Of a stretch of 64,000 nt of DNA, positions 1 through 14,799 are shown in pieces. The notes under the pieces are model-generated. The model was not told the origin of the DNA and did no database searches. It saw nothing but the letters and a program-made list of their open reading frames with translations. The DNA is taken from positions 1-64,000 of the forward strand of contig JAVKOQ010000014.1 of the NCBI GenBank assembly GCA_031835245.1, written 5' to 3'. Source of the DNA: Balamuthia mandrillaris. Taxonomy: Eukaryota > Discosea > Longamoebia > Balamuthiidae. Position 1 is the stretch's first letter, and each line of letters opens with the position of its first letter. The position numbers and the translations under genes were made by a program.

Positions 1-3000
1 ACGAAAATAGGGGCCTCCTACGTTGAGTTCCAAAAATTCTCGACCACCTATCTGGTCAAGGTCTGTTATCTGCTCTTTCATCATGGCACATGGAACATGA
101 CAATGTGCTCACTTGTATTTGTGGCTTATTTATTTTTTTTAATTATTTTGCTTGTTGTTTGGTTGGTTTGGTTTGCTTTGTTAAAACTAGACGATACTTG
201 GAAACTTGACCATGGAACACTTGACTCCCTATGAGCTGTACTCCCAGATTCTTGAAATCCGGGGTGATAAACTGGTGGAGTTAAGCTATGAAAATTATGA
301 TCGGCTTGATCCTTCCTGGCCAGGCTTTGACTCTTGGCTTCGTATCCTTTTTACAACTGTTTATTATTTAGTCTTCCGCTCTCACCTCAAAAACTTTAAG
401 CTTTTTATTATCCTTCACCCGCGACTTAATCAACACTAGGTGTTCGCTTGCACTCCATTCAAATAGTTTTGTTGCGCAGGTTTTGGGGGGAGTTTTCCAA
501 CTATTTTACAGAGATCAAGGGCATTAAAAGCCTTGTCACTGCTACCGCAAAGAAGATGGCCGAAGTCGCCTCGGAGACAGCAGACATGATCAACCAACGT
601 TATGGTATGGCTACTTCTTAGCTACTTTTGATCTTGTCATACAAACAAACAAATAACCCCACTCTCTTTGGTAGTGCTGCGGTATGAAGTGGAAGTAGCC
701 AATCCCACAATGTTTGTGCCACGTTCTCCCACCTCCCAAGAGGCCGCTATCTTGGATCTTGGTCACATTTTTATCGCCAATTCCTACACACGTTCCAAGC
801 CAAGCGATGCGGCCCCAGCTAAAGGAAATATCTCACGTGAAGAGACGGTGGACTTTGTCAACTTGGACGAGGCGGACGGAACTGTTCCTGAAACAGAGCA
901 ACCTCCGCACAGCGAACCTTCAGTGTCAAGTGCGACAGTTGGAGCACAGCCAGAGGAACAGCAAGGCTCCCTTGTTGAACAGATCAACATATCAGCAACA
1001 GCTATTAACATGCAATCTTGCAGAGGACGATTGCAGGACCTCATGAGCCACCTGAGAGGGCCAAACGCAAAGTCATATGCTGACCCTGTGGACACAGAAC
1101 ACATACTAAAGAACGCTGACTTAAATCTGGTTATCACACGAGCAAGTAAGGATGCAGACCCCTTCACGCCACAGATGAAGGTATGCACCTCTTCTGATGA
1201 TGGAGGCAAGCTAACATTTGTACACCTCTGTGTTGCAGATCGATGCCTACGTAAGGGAAGTTGCCACTTGTATGACACAAGCACAACTCTATACATTGAT
1301 CGCTATCTACAGAGAAAATTACAAACTTGGTTTTGTTCCCGATCCCGAGCCTTCATCTGGTATAACACCCCCTCCGCAGTCATCTCCACCTTTACTGATA
1401 GAATTTTTTTTGGCATTCCTACGTTACAAAAGAACATTCTGAGCAGGCTCCTTCTGCCGGCTCTAGCCCATCCCCTCAAACCTCCTTCCGAATAAGCTAC
1501 CAAATCTCTGTTGTTCTGAATCGCCTCTCAATCGAACTGCTTCGTGATTCCCCGATATCCTCAACGTTTGTATCTTTTCTGCCAAATATTCGCCTGTCCA
1601 TTTCTCATTGTCTCGCGACCATGATCTCTCTGTATCTTGAAATAGAAACCGATGGACAGATGATGTAGATGGAGGACTTGCTGGCGGAACATCCCCTAAA
1701 GCAACCCATAGTACTAGCTTTAACAAGAGCGTCTATAACCCGCTGTCCCCTGGCTACTATTCCATTATGAGAATTGATATGAACAAACCTCGAATATTCA
1801 TTCTGATGGGCTTGGACGAGAGCATGACGGTATCTTCTACTTTCTGCTGTTGAACCAAAAGCTGGGACTAAACGACTAACTTCAATCCATCGCATCAGGT
1901 TGATTTTAGCCTCGAGTCCATTAACATTGTAGATACCCGTCCCACACCTAATTATTACAAGGTATGTTTGCGTATTTCCTCCTGCACACTGCACAACTCT
2001 TAGCAAAGCTCCACTTTAGTATTTGCTTTGCAGTGCGAATAAACGCAACGCGAAAGACCAGACAGACAAAGGGCGGCCTACGAGAGTTGCAAAGGAGGAC
2101 TGCTACAAATCAAGCGCAGAGGGTGTTTCTCCAGAAGACGAAGAAGACATTGCCTCGGACAAGGAGAAAGAGAAAGAAAAAGAGAAAGAAAAACAAGCAT
2201 CTGATAGCGAGGAGGGTGCAAGCGCCAACGTGCGGAGCGAAGATGACGATGTGACATCTATCGAACAATCTCAGTTGTTAGTTTATTACAGGCGTGACGC
2301 CAAAGGAGCCCAGGCGCTATCTATTACAGGCCATTCCCCGCGCCTCATCCTATTGCCTGATGCTGTGTATTCAATCAATGTATGTAACATGTTGTCCACG
2401 CGTTTTTCTTTTCCATTTTTGCAGCAATGACTAACTTGCTTCCAGCAAACGCTGATGCCTTGCGTTTGGGCGTTGATAAATATAAACACAGGGTTGGAGT
2501 TGATGATGGCGACAGGAGAGGAAGCAACGCCACCCGCCCCACCTCCACCTACCCGATTGGACATGGCAGTCAGGCTAACATCTCCACTTGAGATTTGGAT
2601 TGTGGAGAATGCCTTCAGAAAAAAGACCTCCTGCATGGTTATTCAGACTGATTTTACTTTGCGTTATGTGAACGATCCGCTAGCTGCTGAGCTTGGTTTG
2701 ACAGTTGTGTTGGAAAGCCTTGCCGTCAGTAAAGCTGATTATATACCAGAAGTAAGGCTTCTTTGTTCGTTCTCTAATGACACCCTCTATGCCCATTTCT
2801 TATTTGTTAATTTTGTTAGGGAAAACTCAAACCGTCTGCCATAATTCTACCACGTGTCAACGCTGTGTATCGGTACAAGCGACTGGGAGATACCCTACAG
2901 GCACAAGTCCACTTGGATCCAGTTCATATCACTTTTTCGTATAAGGTTCTCTCTTCCAGTTTTGGAATTCTCATTGTTACTGATGCACCCATTAGGACTT

Positions 3001-6000
3001 CGCTTTGTTGTTGCGCGTATTGCAAGAATTGAACCCACCCCCTGAGAAGAATCAGCCCTCCCCAAGCGTAGATCCTGCAAGTGCAGAGTCCCATAAAGCA
3101 GCTTATGAAACCCCACCACCCACTTTTGTGCTAGATCCGCCGCAGAAACAGAGGGTATTGTTTTCTCCTTATTACCGCTTATTTTTTCCTGTTAGTTCTT
3201 GAATTTCTCCTGACATGGTGTTGTTACAGGCTAAATGCAAGGTTGGCCCTCTTAGGCTCACCTTCATAAATGACTGTGGGGAAGTTATTCCTCTGGCTGA
3301 CTTTAGAATCTATGATGTTGCTTTCGTTGTCAGCTCACTTAGTCCTAAGGTGACCTTTTGTTTTAAAAAGAAGAGAAAAAAGATGTAATGCCCTTCCACA
3401 ATGCTACGCAGAAAAATGACGCTTTGTATTTCTCTTAAACTAGGTGTCCGCCGCCATCAACTTTTCTGTAAAAGGACTTTACTACAACGTGGCGCTGGCT
3501 AAATGGGAACCTATCATAGAACAGTGGGAATGCAGCATCAGGGTATGTGCGACATTAGCCCTTTTTCTCTGGTTTAGTTAATCTCTATGAGTTCTTATGC
3601 TTTTATCAATCACAGATAAAAGATACCAGTAAAATCAGGGTTATGCCCGAGAAGAGATTGGACTTCAATTTAACCAAGTCTTTCTTTGACACCATGAAAA
3701 GAAATGTTGAGCTATGGCAGAAAGACTTCTACCAAATTCCTATGAAGGACACTGCTCATGCGTCCTCAGTACTTTTAGCCAAGGCCAAACAGAAAACGTT
3801 TTCTCCACTTTATCTCTGCAATGATACAGGACAGAAGCTACTGTGGTGGCTGCCTCTCAGAGTTAGTATTTATCTCTTCTTCCCTCTTCCCGTTTTCTGA
3901 TCTTCTTGGCTGGGCATACCACAGGCTGCAGAGACACCTCAAGATGCTACAGAGTTGTACCCACTAGAACCTTCAGCCGTGATTCCTATTACGTCAGACC
4001 TTCTGCGGCAGCAAGAACAGCAACAAAGGCAAAAAGGCACAACTGGGGAGGAGGGGCTTGTTTCTGCAACTGCAAGCGTCTCCATGATCCTTAGCTCCAG
4101 CGGAAACATAACGACTGCCAAACACGGACAAGGCCCTCCGTTGTTGCCCTCCCTTTATCAAATGCAACGCACCATCGCATTTCACTTGCCCTCGATCCCC
4201 GATGCTCATCCCGCAACAAATCTTCCTCTTCACAAAGTAGGAACGTACCTCATCCCTCTGATGTGGCCTAGAGACCGTCCCGACCAGATCTATGCCATCT
4301 ACGAGGTTTGTTATTTGCCAACATACTTTCTGTTCTGTCTATTTAATGAAGGCCTTACAGGTTACTTTGGCGGATGGAAGCAAAGTTCTAAACTTAAGAT
4401 CTAATGTTTTAATACGGAATGAAACGGACCATGTTTTGGATATTCAAGTTGAGCGCCATCAAAGGCTGCAGCATGATTCGCTTGGCCCTTTGGGTAGATA
4501 TTTGATCCTTCCTTTTTGTAGACATTACGCTCCCACTGACCTCTCCTCTCGTACTCTCCGTGACTCTGGTCGACATCTCTAGCGGTGAAAAGCTCTGTTT
4601 CAGTACCGATCCATCCCGCGAAGACAAGAGCCAAGTTCCTTCGGTTCAGACCCCACACAGATCCTGAATGGAACGAACAGGATCAAGGGCCTGCTTCCTG
4701 CCACATTCTTGGAGAGTATAATCCCACCCATTATTGGACTGAAACACCAATATCCTGCGCTCTGCCATCCACCAGATGCTTTGCCTTGCGCTCTTCCCCT
4801 ATAAATGCGGATACTGCTTTAGCCGCATTTTATGCCGTGCATGTGGAGGCTAGGACCGAGCCCGGTGTTCAGTACGCATATTTCGGTCTCGATTTTTGTT
4901 GTTCATAACAAAACCCACCAAACAATCCAACAGGGAAGGAGAAGGGGATCACATTGTTACGGTCTGCCCGCCCCTAATCCTGGAAAATGCTCTGGTATGT
5001 GACCTGGCATACAGCATCACCAATGAAAAATCGGGTACACGACAGGGTCATCTGCAGAGAGGAGAAAGTGTCGCTATCTACCGCTTCGACACTACAGAGC
5101 CACTAGCATTGTCCATATCTGTTCCAGGTAAGCTTATTCATGTCTTTATCTTCCTTACGCTCAAAGAAAAAAAAAGGTTACAAGCGAAACACTCCTGTAT
5201 ATATCTCCGGCCCCAACCTCAAGAAAAAGCTCGCCCTTGTGCCAAAGAACAGGACCAAGTTCTCTCACTTAGATATCAACATTGATAACCGGTAACACAA
5301 TTCCTTCTCCATTCTCGCTCGATCACACTAAATCATGATTTATAATAGCATAACAGCGAAAGGTACTCGCAAAGTCAGTTTATATGCTCAGTTTTGGATG
5401 ATAAACCGCACGGGTCTGCCGTTGTCTTACCGACAGTATCCATTACCACCCAAAGAAAAGGCTCAAAAATGTAGCCCCACTATTCATTTACTCACTACTC
5501 CCCAATGGTTTAATTTAATTTTAACCTTATCTTCTTCCTTCAAAATAGCTCAAAAGAAATGGGCCAAGTTGATAGATAGAGGAGGTGACCCAAAGGACTG
5601 GGGCGGTGGAAAGTTTGGAGAGGGAGAATTATACAAAGGCTTGGCAGCCCCTGTCATGTTTGCTTACCATCAAAGAGACATCGTTGGCAACAAAGTATCA
5701 ATCAAGATAGCAGGTTCTCATTGGTCAAAGGCACGCCAGGGCTCCATATTTCATATTATTTGTCTACACCTTTTGCTGACCTTTTCTCTTTTCTTTTCTT
5801 TTCTTTTCTTTTCTTTTCTTTTCTTTTCTTTTCTTTTCTTTTCTTTTCTTTTCTTTTCTTTTCTTTCTTTTCTTTTCTTTTCTTTTCTTTTCTTTTCTTT
5901 TCTTTTCTTTTCTTTTCTTTTCTTTTCTTTTCTTTTCTTTTCTTTTCTTTTCTTTTCTTTTCTTTTCTCTTTTATTTATTGTTCTTGTTCATGTTCTTTT

Positions 6001-9000
6001 CTTTCTTTCTTTCTTTTGTGGTGTGTGTGTGTGTAGCCATTCAGTTTAGAAAATGCAGGAACAGTGGGGTTGTTGGAGATAAAAGACAAGGAGCACCACA
6101 CCAAGGGGCGCACAATTGGTTTTCAATTAAGCGTGCAAGTGGATTTTGCACCGCCTCCTGTACGTTTGTTTTGATTTGAAACGGCTTTCAGCATAGTTCC
6201 TGACTCTTGATTACTGTTCACAGTTTCGGCGCACAAAGATCATCACGATATCCCCGCATGTGGTGTTAGTAAATCGTATGTCTTCAACTATCTATTATAC
6301 ACAAAAGGGTACCAACGTGAAGTACACACTCGAACCCAATACACGGATTCCTTTCCATTGGCCAGATGGAGCCAACAGAGTTAAAGAAGGAAGGGAAATG
6401 TGTATTGCTCTGCCTGGTTATTGGCATCCGTAAGTAGCTGCTTTGTGTAGGTTGATACAGATCTGATTTGTTCTTGCTAAACACAAAATGTTGACAAACA
6501 TAAAGGTCTGGCGAGTTTGATATTGAGCAACTGGGACAAATGGTAATTAAGCATCGGCACCACAACGGTGGAATCAAGTTAACAGGAGTTGAAATACGCA
6601 ACGAAAAGGGCACCAATTTTGTAACCTTTTCTGATTCTTTTGTGCCTCGCTATCGCGTTGAAAATTGTTCCCCTTATGAGGTCACCATCTATCAAAAGGT
6701 AGATTACCCTCTCTGCTATTATCTGTACATTGGCAAAAACTTAAGCTTGAAATATAGGGAGTAGGCATACCTCAGAAGCTTAACATGTACGAATCAATGG
6801 CATACTGTTGGGACTTTCCTTCCAAGGTATTTTTATTCTAACGTTTGTTTTTCCAGTCGGGCTAACAAAGCTTTTGACAGAGTCACTATCTTGCCATTGA
6901 AGTGGAGGAACAATTCATACGCTTTGTATGCTTGGATAAAATCAAGAAGTACTCAGATATAACTGTCATTAAAAAAGAGAAGCTCGGTTTTTCCCCTTCG
7001 AATAGCATTAAGCTTGAAGAAGTAAGCACCCCCCGGCACAGCGGACCCATCGCTCTAGTGAAGCATCGCACCTCGAAAAAATTTAGGCGAAGCGAAGAAA
7101 GCAACAGACAAGAAAACGGCACAGAGTATCTTATTATAGGCGCAGAAATAACTACGGATGGCCCAACACGAGTCCTTCGCATCTTAGACCGTAAAACTTA
7201 TCCTTATTTTGAGTCCTTGGAAGCCTCTCTGAAAGACACTGAAAATGAAAAATCGCTCAAGGTACCAAACTCGTCCTCATTTTTCTGTGACAATTGCTAA
7301 CTATTTTCCCGTTAATTTAACAGCGCCGAGCCGCCAACAAAGCACAAAGTAAAATAACTCTAAAATTCAAACGGGGCATTGGCCTCTCAGTGGTGGATGG
7401 CACCCCACAGGTACGCTGTGTTTGGTAGGACTACTCCAGAAGTAAGCCTAACACAACACCTTCTCTTCACTTTATCTTATGGCTCTGTAGGAATTGATGT
7501 ACATAAGCATGTCAGATATTACCCTTGAATACTGTAATAGCAGTTACTACAATGTGCAATACTGGGACTTTAAAATCAAACGATTCCAGGTTTTTTTCCT
7601 TCCTCCCCTCGGTTTGTTGGGTCTAGTTCTAAATACCTTGTACAACAGATCGATAACCAACTCTTCTTTACCCCATATCCTGTTGTGGCAAGTCCTCACA
7701 TGAGATTGCCAGCGGACAAGTCCTTCCTGGCGCTGTCGGTAATCAAATCGATGGAGTACCGAGAAGTTGATTTTTATAAGTATGTGGCGTTGGGCGTGCA
7801 AGAACTTGACGTTCGCATCGACGAAACCTTCCTTTTGAAGTTGCTCCAGTTTTTCAACGTTGGTACAGACGACATCTCGCAAGCACATTTTGTGGACGAA
7901 TTGCTTGCCAAAGATGATATGATTTGCCCACTGCCTTCTACCACAGACACCTCCCGCATGCTCTACTTTGAATTCTTCCACATTAACCCATTGCAAGTCA
8001 ACATCAGTTTCGCCACAGTGCCAGGCAAAGAAGCTGTTGAATATCCTTTTGACCCATTCTCTGTTCAACATTAATTGCTTCTATTCAAAGCGTTAGTTAC
8101 CTTAACTTTTCACAAGGACAACCCAGTTCGTCTTGCATTTGGAGCACTTGGCCTTGGTATCAAACTTCCAAACATAGAAGGAGCACCGATTCGTCTAAAC
8201 AGTCTTATCCTTCGGCATCCGTTTACCACTCAAGAGGAATTAATAGAACGCATATCTGCCCATTACGTTCGCCAAGCCATCATACAGGTTACCTTTTATC
8301 ATTCGTTGGTTATTTCGACCATCCAACCTTAAACCTTTTTTTTAACCATGAACAGGCGTACAAGGTATTGGGCTCATTCGACTTTTTAGGCAACCCTGTG
8401 TCCTTTCTCAACAACTTGGGCACTGGTGTCAAGGATTTCTTCTACGAGCCTTTTAATGCATTTGTACAAAGTCCCAAAGAACTCGGTGATGGTCTCGCCA
8501 AGGTACGATTACATCCTTCTTCCTTTGATGAATTTTTGAATTACACAAACGAACTCTCTTTCTCTCTCTCTCTCTCTCTCTGGTCTTTGGGTCTCGTTCT
8601 GCTTCAATGTTGTGCTTTTATAGGGCACATCGAGTCTTGTCAAAAATTCCGTGTATGGAGTGTTCAACAGCGTCAGCAAGGTCACGGAGAGCATGGCCAA
8701 AGGCATTTCCAAGTTGTCCTTTGACCAAACTTATCAAGTGGAGCGAGATAACAGTATGCGAGAACGGCCCCATGATGCTGGCCAAGGTCTCATTCATGGG
8801 GCAAAGGGCTTTACCAAAGGGCTCATTGGTGGACTCAGCGGTGTTGTGGTTTGTGCTTCAGTTATTTTGTTTTTTCAGTCTTTCTTTCCAATTTTCTGGC
8901 ATTGACAACATGAACAGGTGGAGCCCATCCGTGGTGCTCAAAGTGGAGGAGCTCAAGGCCTTGTGAAAGGAATGGCCAAGGGTGTCGTTGGGTATTTTTT

Positions 9001-9867
9001 TTCTCCACTACTCGATCAGAGAGAGAGAGAGAGAGAACGACGAGAAAGAGAAACAACAAGGAAGTAAATAGAGAGAAGATATGACCATATTATTAATCCA
9101 CCGCTCAATGAAAGGGTTGCCGTAAAACCGAGTGTTGGTGTGATAGAGACTGTTTCAAAGACAGCACAAGGGATTCGAAACCAGGCCGACTCGTGGGAAC
9201 GTGATAGAACAGCACGTCAACGGTTACCCCGTTACTTTGGGCAAGATAAAATGCTGGTGGTACGTTTTTTAACGTTCCCATTCTCCAATCATACCTCTTA
9301 CTGTCCTGTCTTGCTTTATGTTACATCATCACAGCCTTATGTAAAAGAACAAGCTTTGGGTCAAGCCATTCTCTACGGGTTAAGTGACAGGCGGTACATG
9401 AACGAATGGTACATGTGCCACGAGTACATTGACCCCCCATACCTTCTGCTATGTTCCAACACATCTATCATTCTGGTGAATTGCCACCAAAAGTTCAGCC
9501 AGCCTCAAAAGGAATGGCGGTTGAAGCTGTCAGGTACTTTAGTTGTTTTTGGTTGGATGTTTGTTCTGTGTTTGCACCTAACCATACATAACTTTGTTGC
9601 TAAAAACGCAAAGATCTAAACCGAGAAGGACGCATTGAAACGGCGGTGGAGATAGTGGAGGAGGCACAAGGAGAGGAAGAGGTGGCTGGTTTGCGGTTCT
9701 GGACTCAAAACGTGAGTACTTCTTCGAACCTTGGCAAAGCGGCCATGCCATTTGCTCCCATTTCGGATGCTGAGACGAGGGCAAGAGCCTACACCAAGCT
9801 CACCAAGCTCGTCACGGAGGAGCTGTTGGGGGACATGAAGTGGGTGGAGCTCTTCCGCTATGAATAA
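1..9867 (+). CDS. VPS13: VPS13 family lipid-transfer protein, C-terminal part (5' end outside window)
   Basis: VPS13 proteins are long rod-like bridges that move phospholipids between organelle membranes at contact sites. The window starts inside the gene. Recognisable pieces in order: a family motif GNLTMEHLTPYELY near 205; the APRE/VAB-type block with RYEVEVANPTMFVP near 680; an SHR-binding region near 6270-6440 (an LVNR start and an HWPDGANRV motif); a conserved segment near 7490-7700 containing a QIDNQLFFTPYPV-type motif; and the C-terminal ATG2-like/PH region from about 8370, with FLGNPVSFLNNLGTGVKDFF and repeated GLxKG elements. The stop is TAA at 9865-9867. At least 25 short GT-AG introns interrupt it, and one holds a long TTTTC microsatellite. 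The N-terminal chorein domain is not in view. Exon joins were inferred from frame and family resemblance; which VPS13 paralogue this is cannot be decided. Confidence 0.93.
5781..5967 (+). repeat. (TTTTC)n microsatellite in a VPS13 intron
   Basis: About 185 bases of nearly perfect TTTTC units with one phase slip near 5865. It lies between coding segments of VPS13, after the IKIAGSHW exon and before the PFSLENAGT exon, so it is intronic. Read as protein it gives a spurious Phe-Ser-Leu polymer. The pyrimidine-only repeat sits on the coding strand, as most repeats in this window do. Confidence 0.95.
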
Positions 9868-9873
9868 TCTCTC

Positions 9874-9962
9874 ACGGATATCCTACGATGATAGGGATAT
9901 CCTGATGATGGGGATATCCTATAACGATAGGGATATCCTGATACGATGATGACGATAGGGAT
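9874..9962. repeat. GGATATCC minisatellite just after VPS13
   Basis: Immediately after the VPS13 stop there are four copies of the palindromic core GGATATCCT, separated by GATGATAGG/GATAGG-type spacers, with a period of about 17-23 bases. The following stretch to about 10080 is AT-rich with no gene. Another AGGGATATCCT copy lies near 14957 inside an exon of the membrane-protein gene. Function unknown; it could be part of the VPS13 3' UTR. Confidence 0.75.
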
Positions 9963-10196
9963 TGCCCAATATAATATGGTTATAATAATAATTTTCAATT
10001 GGCGATTCTGTCAATAATATTATTTACATATTTGATTATTATCGATTTTCATGCCAATATTTTTTAACAACAAAATAAAAAAAACAGCCTGAGCGCCAGA
10101 GAAGAAGAAGAAGAAAGCAGAAGCAAAGGAGGAGGAGAAAGAGCGGCCAAAGGCAGTGGTGGCGACCAGGCGGCCTTGGAGAAAGCAAAGAACGGG

Positions 10197-11422
<1,226 letters not shown>

Positions 11423-11574
11423 TCGTTACATGCGCTCCCAATCTTTGCTTTTTGGCGTCCCTTCGTCTCTTCTGGCTCTCTAGGAAAAAAAAACAAGATA
11501 CTTGCCCCACCACCATCAGATCAATTTTATTGAAGAGAGGAGAGGAGGAGAAAGGGTAGGAACGCAAACGACAA

Positions 11575-12683
11575 CTATGAAGAAGAGTAGAAGGAAGGGT
11601 TTTGTTGGAACCAAGCCCACGTCTTTTGTAAGCCCTCTTGTAAGGAAGTGGTGGCCTCAAAGCCAAACGTGTCTTTAGCCTTTTGGTTGTCGCCTTGCGA
11701 GTGGACCACATTCCCTTCAGCAAAGGGGAGGCTCTTGAAGCGGAGTTGAGGCTCATCAGAGCTACCACCACCACTAGCAGAGAGGCCCATCACCTCTGCG
11801 ATAGACTCTTGAAGGAACTTGACGGTGACTCGGGTGTTTGTGCAAACGTTAAAGATTTCGCCGCGGAGCGGGTGTGGGTGGAGCATGGCCTGCATCATGG
11901 CGGCCACTACGTCCCCCACGTAGACCATATCTCTGGTTTGAGAGCCGTCCCCAAGTATCTCAGCAACGCCGTGCTCCTTCAGCTGGTGCATCACGATGGT
12001 CACCCCGCCGCAATGGGTCTGCTTGGAGTACTGATTCGGCCCGTATACATTGAAGAAGCGCAAAGAAGCTGAGTCAAGGGCATGCAGATTGTAGAAGAGC
12101 TTCAGGTATTGCTCTCCGACCACCTTTTCCAGGGCGTAAGGGGAGCGCGGGTCTGGCGTTTCGCTCTCCTTCAACGGAAAGTTATCGTTGTAACCATAGA
12201 CAGCGGCGCTGCTCGCCAGGAACACCTTTTTGACCTTGTGTCGAACCGCACTGTGCAACAGCGTAACTAGTCCCACCACGTTTTGCTAGTGTCAATTGCT
12301 CCCCGATGTCAACCTCCTCCTCATGCATGCATTGGAACGAGAACGAGAAAGCTTCCTTGTCTCTCGGTACGAACCTTGGTTGAATTGATGGGGTCTTTGA
12401 GGCTCTCATCTACGTATTTTTGCGCGGCCAAGTGGAACACCACGTCTTGTCCCTGTGCAGCCTCGTCTATGCGCCCCTCATCCAAAAGGTTGGCCCTAAC
12501 CACACGGACGCCCCGCTCTTCCTCCGCTTTGATGCGCTGTTGTCTTTCTTCTTCGGTCGGCAGCAACGAGAGGTTGTCAAATATAGTGACGGTATGGCCG
12601 GCCTCCAGCAGTGCGTCCACCAGGTTAGAGCCGATAAAGCCAACCCCGCCCGTTACCAACACCTTCACCCCTGCCTTTTCCAT
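11575..12683 (-). CDS. NAD-dependent sugar-nucleotide epimerase/dehydratase (extended SDR)
   Basis: A 339-residue extended short-chain dehydrogenase/reductase acting on nucleotide sugars, most like the UDP-glucose/UDP-glucuronate 4-epimerase branch. The N-terminal Rossmann motif is TGGVGFIGSNLVDALL (residues about 10-25). VVFHLAAQKYVDES is the family's second glycine/alanine-rich strand. The catalytic tyrosine and lysine are in SPYALEKVVGEQY, preceded by the SSAAVYG serine motif, and substrate contacts follow in RFFNVYGPNQ and the TRDMVYVGDV stretch. Two exons, 12375-12683 and 11575-12285, join across an 89-base intron and give exactly 103 plus 236 codons. The Walker-like GGxGxxG has V where A is commonest. 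The exact substrate cannot be read from sequence. It lies tail to tail with UPRT. Confidence 0.9.
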
Positions 12684-12797
12684 AGAAGATCCGCTCTTCC
12701 TCTGTTCGTTCTTCCTTAACAAAAATAAAATAATAAGCAAAAAAAAAGGGGGCAGCACTAAGGCGGCGCCAAGATCAAGTGTTGTTGTTGTTGTTGG

Positions 12798-13568
12798 TTA
12801 AGTGGTCATGTTTGTTAAACAGCATAGAGGGTAGATAGAGCTTGGGGCGGGCGGTGATGCCACAGGCGGTTTGACACAATGGATGCGGGCTCCTCCAACT
12901 TCTTGCTTTGGGTCATTGAAGAGCTCGCTTACGGTGTGGTAAAAAGCATCGAGCTGCAGAGCTTCTTTTCCTCCCTCGTCCAGTTCTTCAGCTGGACTGG
13001 AGGGTCGTTCTTGCTGGCTCTGGTGCTTACCTCTGCGGAAGGATTCGGCTCGTTGTTTCACAAAAGGTGCCCACTTCAGCCCAAACAAGTATCACACACA
13101 AAGAGGCACAACAAAAAGCATAAAGAGCGGTTAGCTTCTGCAAGGCTCTGAATAGATGACTACGCCATGCGTATACCTCATCGGTCAGCTCCTCAAAGTT
13201 GACAACCTGGAACCCAGCGGACCGCAGATGTTGCTCGTAGGATGGCCTGTCCAGCATTGGCCACGCACAGGCCACCATTCCCACCAGCTTTGCCTTTATA
13301 TTGCTAGTGACCAGGCTTGCTGCTGTATATACGCAAGTTGTTGTTAGCATGGAGCTCTTCCAAGCAGAATAACATGAAGAACAACGTTGCTTGAGATAAA
13401 AGTCTTCGATAAGCATGGTGCCGCCCGGTCGTAGAGCGTCGAAACATTTCTGGAAGAGCGCCTCCTTGTTCGGAATATGGAGAAAGCAGAGATAGGAGAT
13501 AAGGCTATCAAAAGGTGTGTTGCAGCCGCTCAAGTCAGTGAGCCCCAACTGTCCCATCAATAGCATAT

Positions 13569-13608
<40 letters not shown>

Positions 13609-14167
13609 GGAAAGAAGTAACCAAGCAGAAGAGAAGAAAACCTGAGTAAAGTCTCCTTCGACGAAGCGCAGAAGCTCAGAGTCTTTCAGATCAGTGAGTT
13701 GGGTGAGAGCAAGAGCCGCGGCTTTCATACGCGGTTGAAGCTCAACACCAGTGACATGGGCCTCCGCACGCCAAGCCAAGTAGCGAGCAGGACCACCCAA
13801 CCCACAGCCTACGTCCAGAACACGGCAGCCTTTGCCCAAGCCAAGCTATAGCTTGTGCAGAACAAGAGGATACCTCAGGAGACGTCTAAAAGGTAGTTGA
13901 GGTTCAGCGACGCACCAAAGCGATGGCCTTGTCTAAGGCTTCAGTGCCGCAATAGTGCAACTGATCGAATTCAAAGAGGTGAGGAAGCGCTATCCGCTCT
14001 CCTGCCGATAGATCTGGTAACTTATTGGCAGCTTGAAGCTGCTGCAGCACCCGCTCCACCATTCTGCAGCTATAGAGGCCCATCTCTATCTCACCACTGC
14101 CGCTGCCGCTGCTACCTGCTCCAGCGTCGTCTGTGGAGGCGTTGCTGGCACTGCCACTTGCCTTCAT
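12798..14167 (-). CDS. Class I SAM-dependent methyltransferase (glycine/sarcosine-dimethylglycine methyltransferase-like)
   Basis: Transfers a methyl group from S-adenosylmethionine to a small molecule. After a Ser/Gly-rich start the product has DQLHYCGTEALDKAIALL, then the SAM-binding motif I VLDVGCGLGGPARYLA, acidic motif VTGVELQP, and a post-I FVEGDFTQ segment. The LHIPNKEALFQKCFDALRPGG block matches motifs II-III of the sarcosine/dimethylglycine and phosphobase methyltransferases. The C-terminal half ends VGGARIHCVKPP. At least five exons; the first intron follows AIALV (donor GTGCGT), and a (GA)n tract fills the intron after DFTQ. The substrate is not decidable by eye; sterol or tocopherol methylation is less likely given the GTEALDKA motif. 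Confidence 0.85.
13569..13606. repeat. (GA)n microsatellite in methyltransferase intron
   Basis: About 38 bases of pure GA dinucleotide on the plus strand, thus CT on the coding strand of the minus-strand methyltransferase gene. It sits in the intron between the FVEGDFTQ and LGLTDLSG exons, near the 3' splice site. Confidence 0.95.
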
Positions 14168-14391
14168 CTCTTGAGCTAATGATGATGTACCCGCCGTCGC
14201 CGCCGCCTATGCCCTCTTGGTTACCCAGATGGATACTACCCGTCACCAACGCAACCAAGGTCTCCCTTCTCTCCTCTCCCCTAACCCTGTAGCAGCAGCA
14301 GCAGCAGCTTTTCCTTGCTTTTCCTCGTGGTGGTGGTTGCTGCTGTTGCTGCTGTTCGCAGGCAGGAAATTCGCGCGAGTGCTAAAGTAAG

Positions 14392-14422
<31 letters not shown>

Positions 14423-14799
14423 GTGGACAACCCTTCCAAACCAACCACCGCTTCTTGGAGACTGCGAGGACGTAGGCCTGCTTTTCTTAAAATATAAATA
14501 AAAAAGACAGAGAGAGAAGCAAGGGGAGCAGCAGGTGGTGGTGATGAGGTCCAACTCCAACAATCCAACAGCAGAGAGAATGTCCGATCATGGCGCCTTC
14601 CTTGGATAGAATGTCCCACAAAGCTTGTTTGCTTGTTGTTGCAGCAACATGCTTTGGGCAGTAGTACATGGTGGGGTCTGCAAATCATATGGGCCAATGA
14701 GGTGGGCAGATGGCTGCACCATCGCCCTCTTTTCTTGGCAGAAAAGCCACTTAGGGGAGAGACAGAGGGGGCAGGCCTTGGAACTAATTCGAGTTTCGC
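14168..14799. other. Intergenic stretch with CAG and GGC repeats
   Basis: About 630 bases between the methyltransferase start and the membrane-protein stop. It contains short trinucleotide runs, CAG-type at 14291-14308 and GGC/GGT-type at 14393-14426, which create spurious Ala-, Leu- or Gly-rich reading frames on both strands. I see no protein with family resemblance and no RNA gene. The left part should hold the methyltransferase promoter and 5' UTR; the right part the 3' UTR of the next gene. Confidence 0.55.

Noticed and set aside
12283-12801. Plus-strand 172-residue Ser/Arg-rich frame
   Set aside because: Antisense to the first exon of the epimerase, whose sense frame has clear Rossmann motifs.
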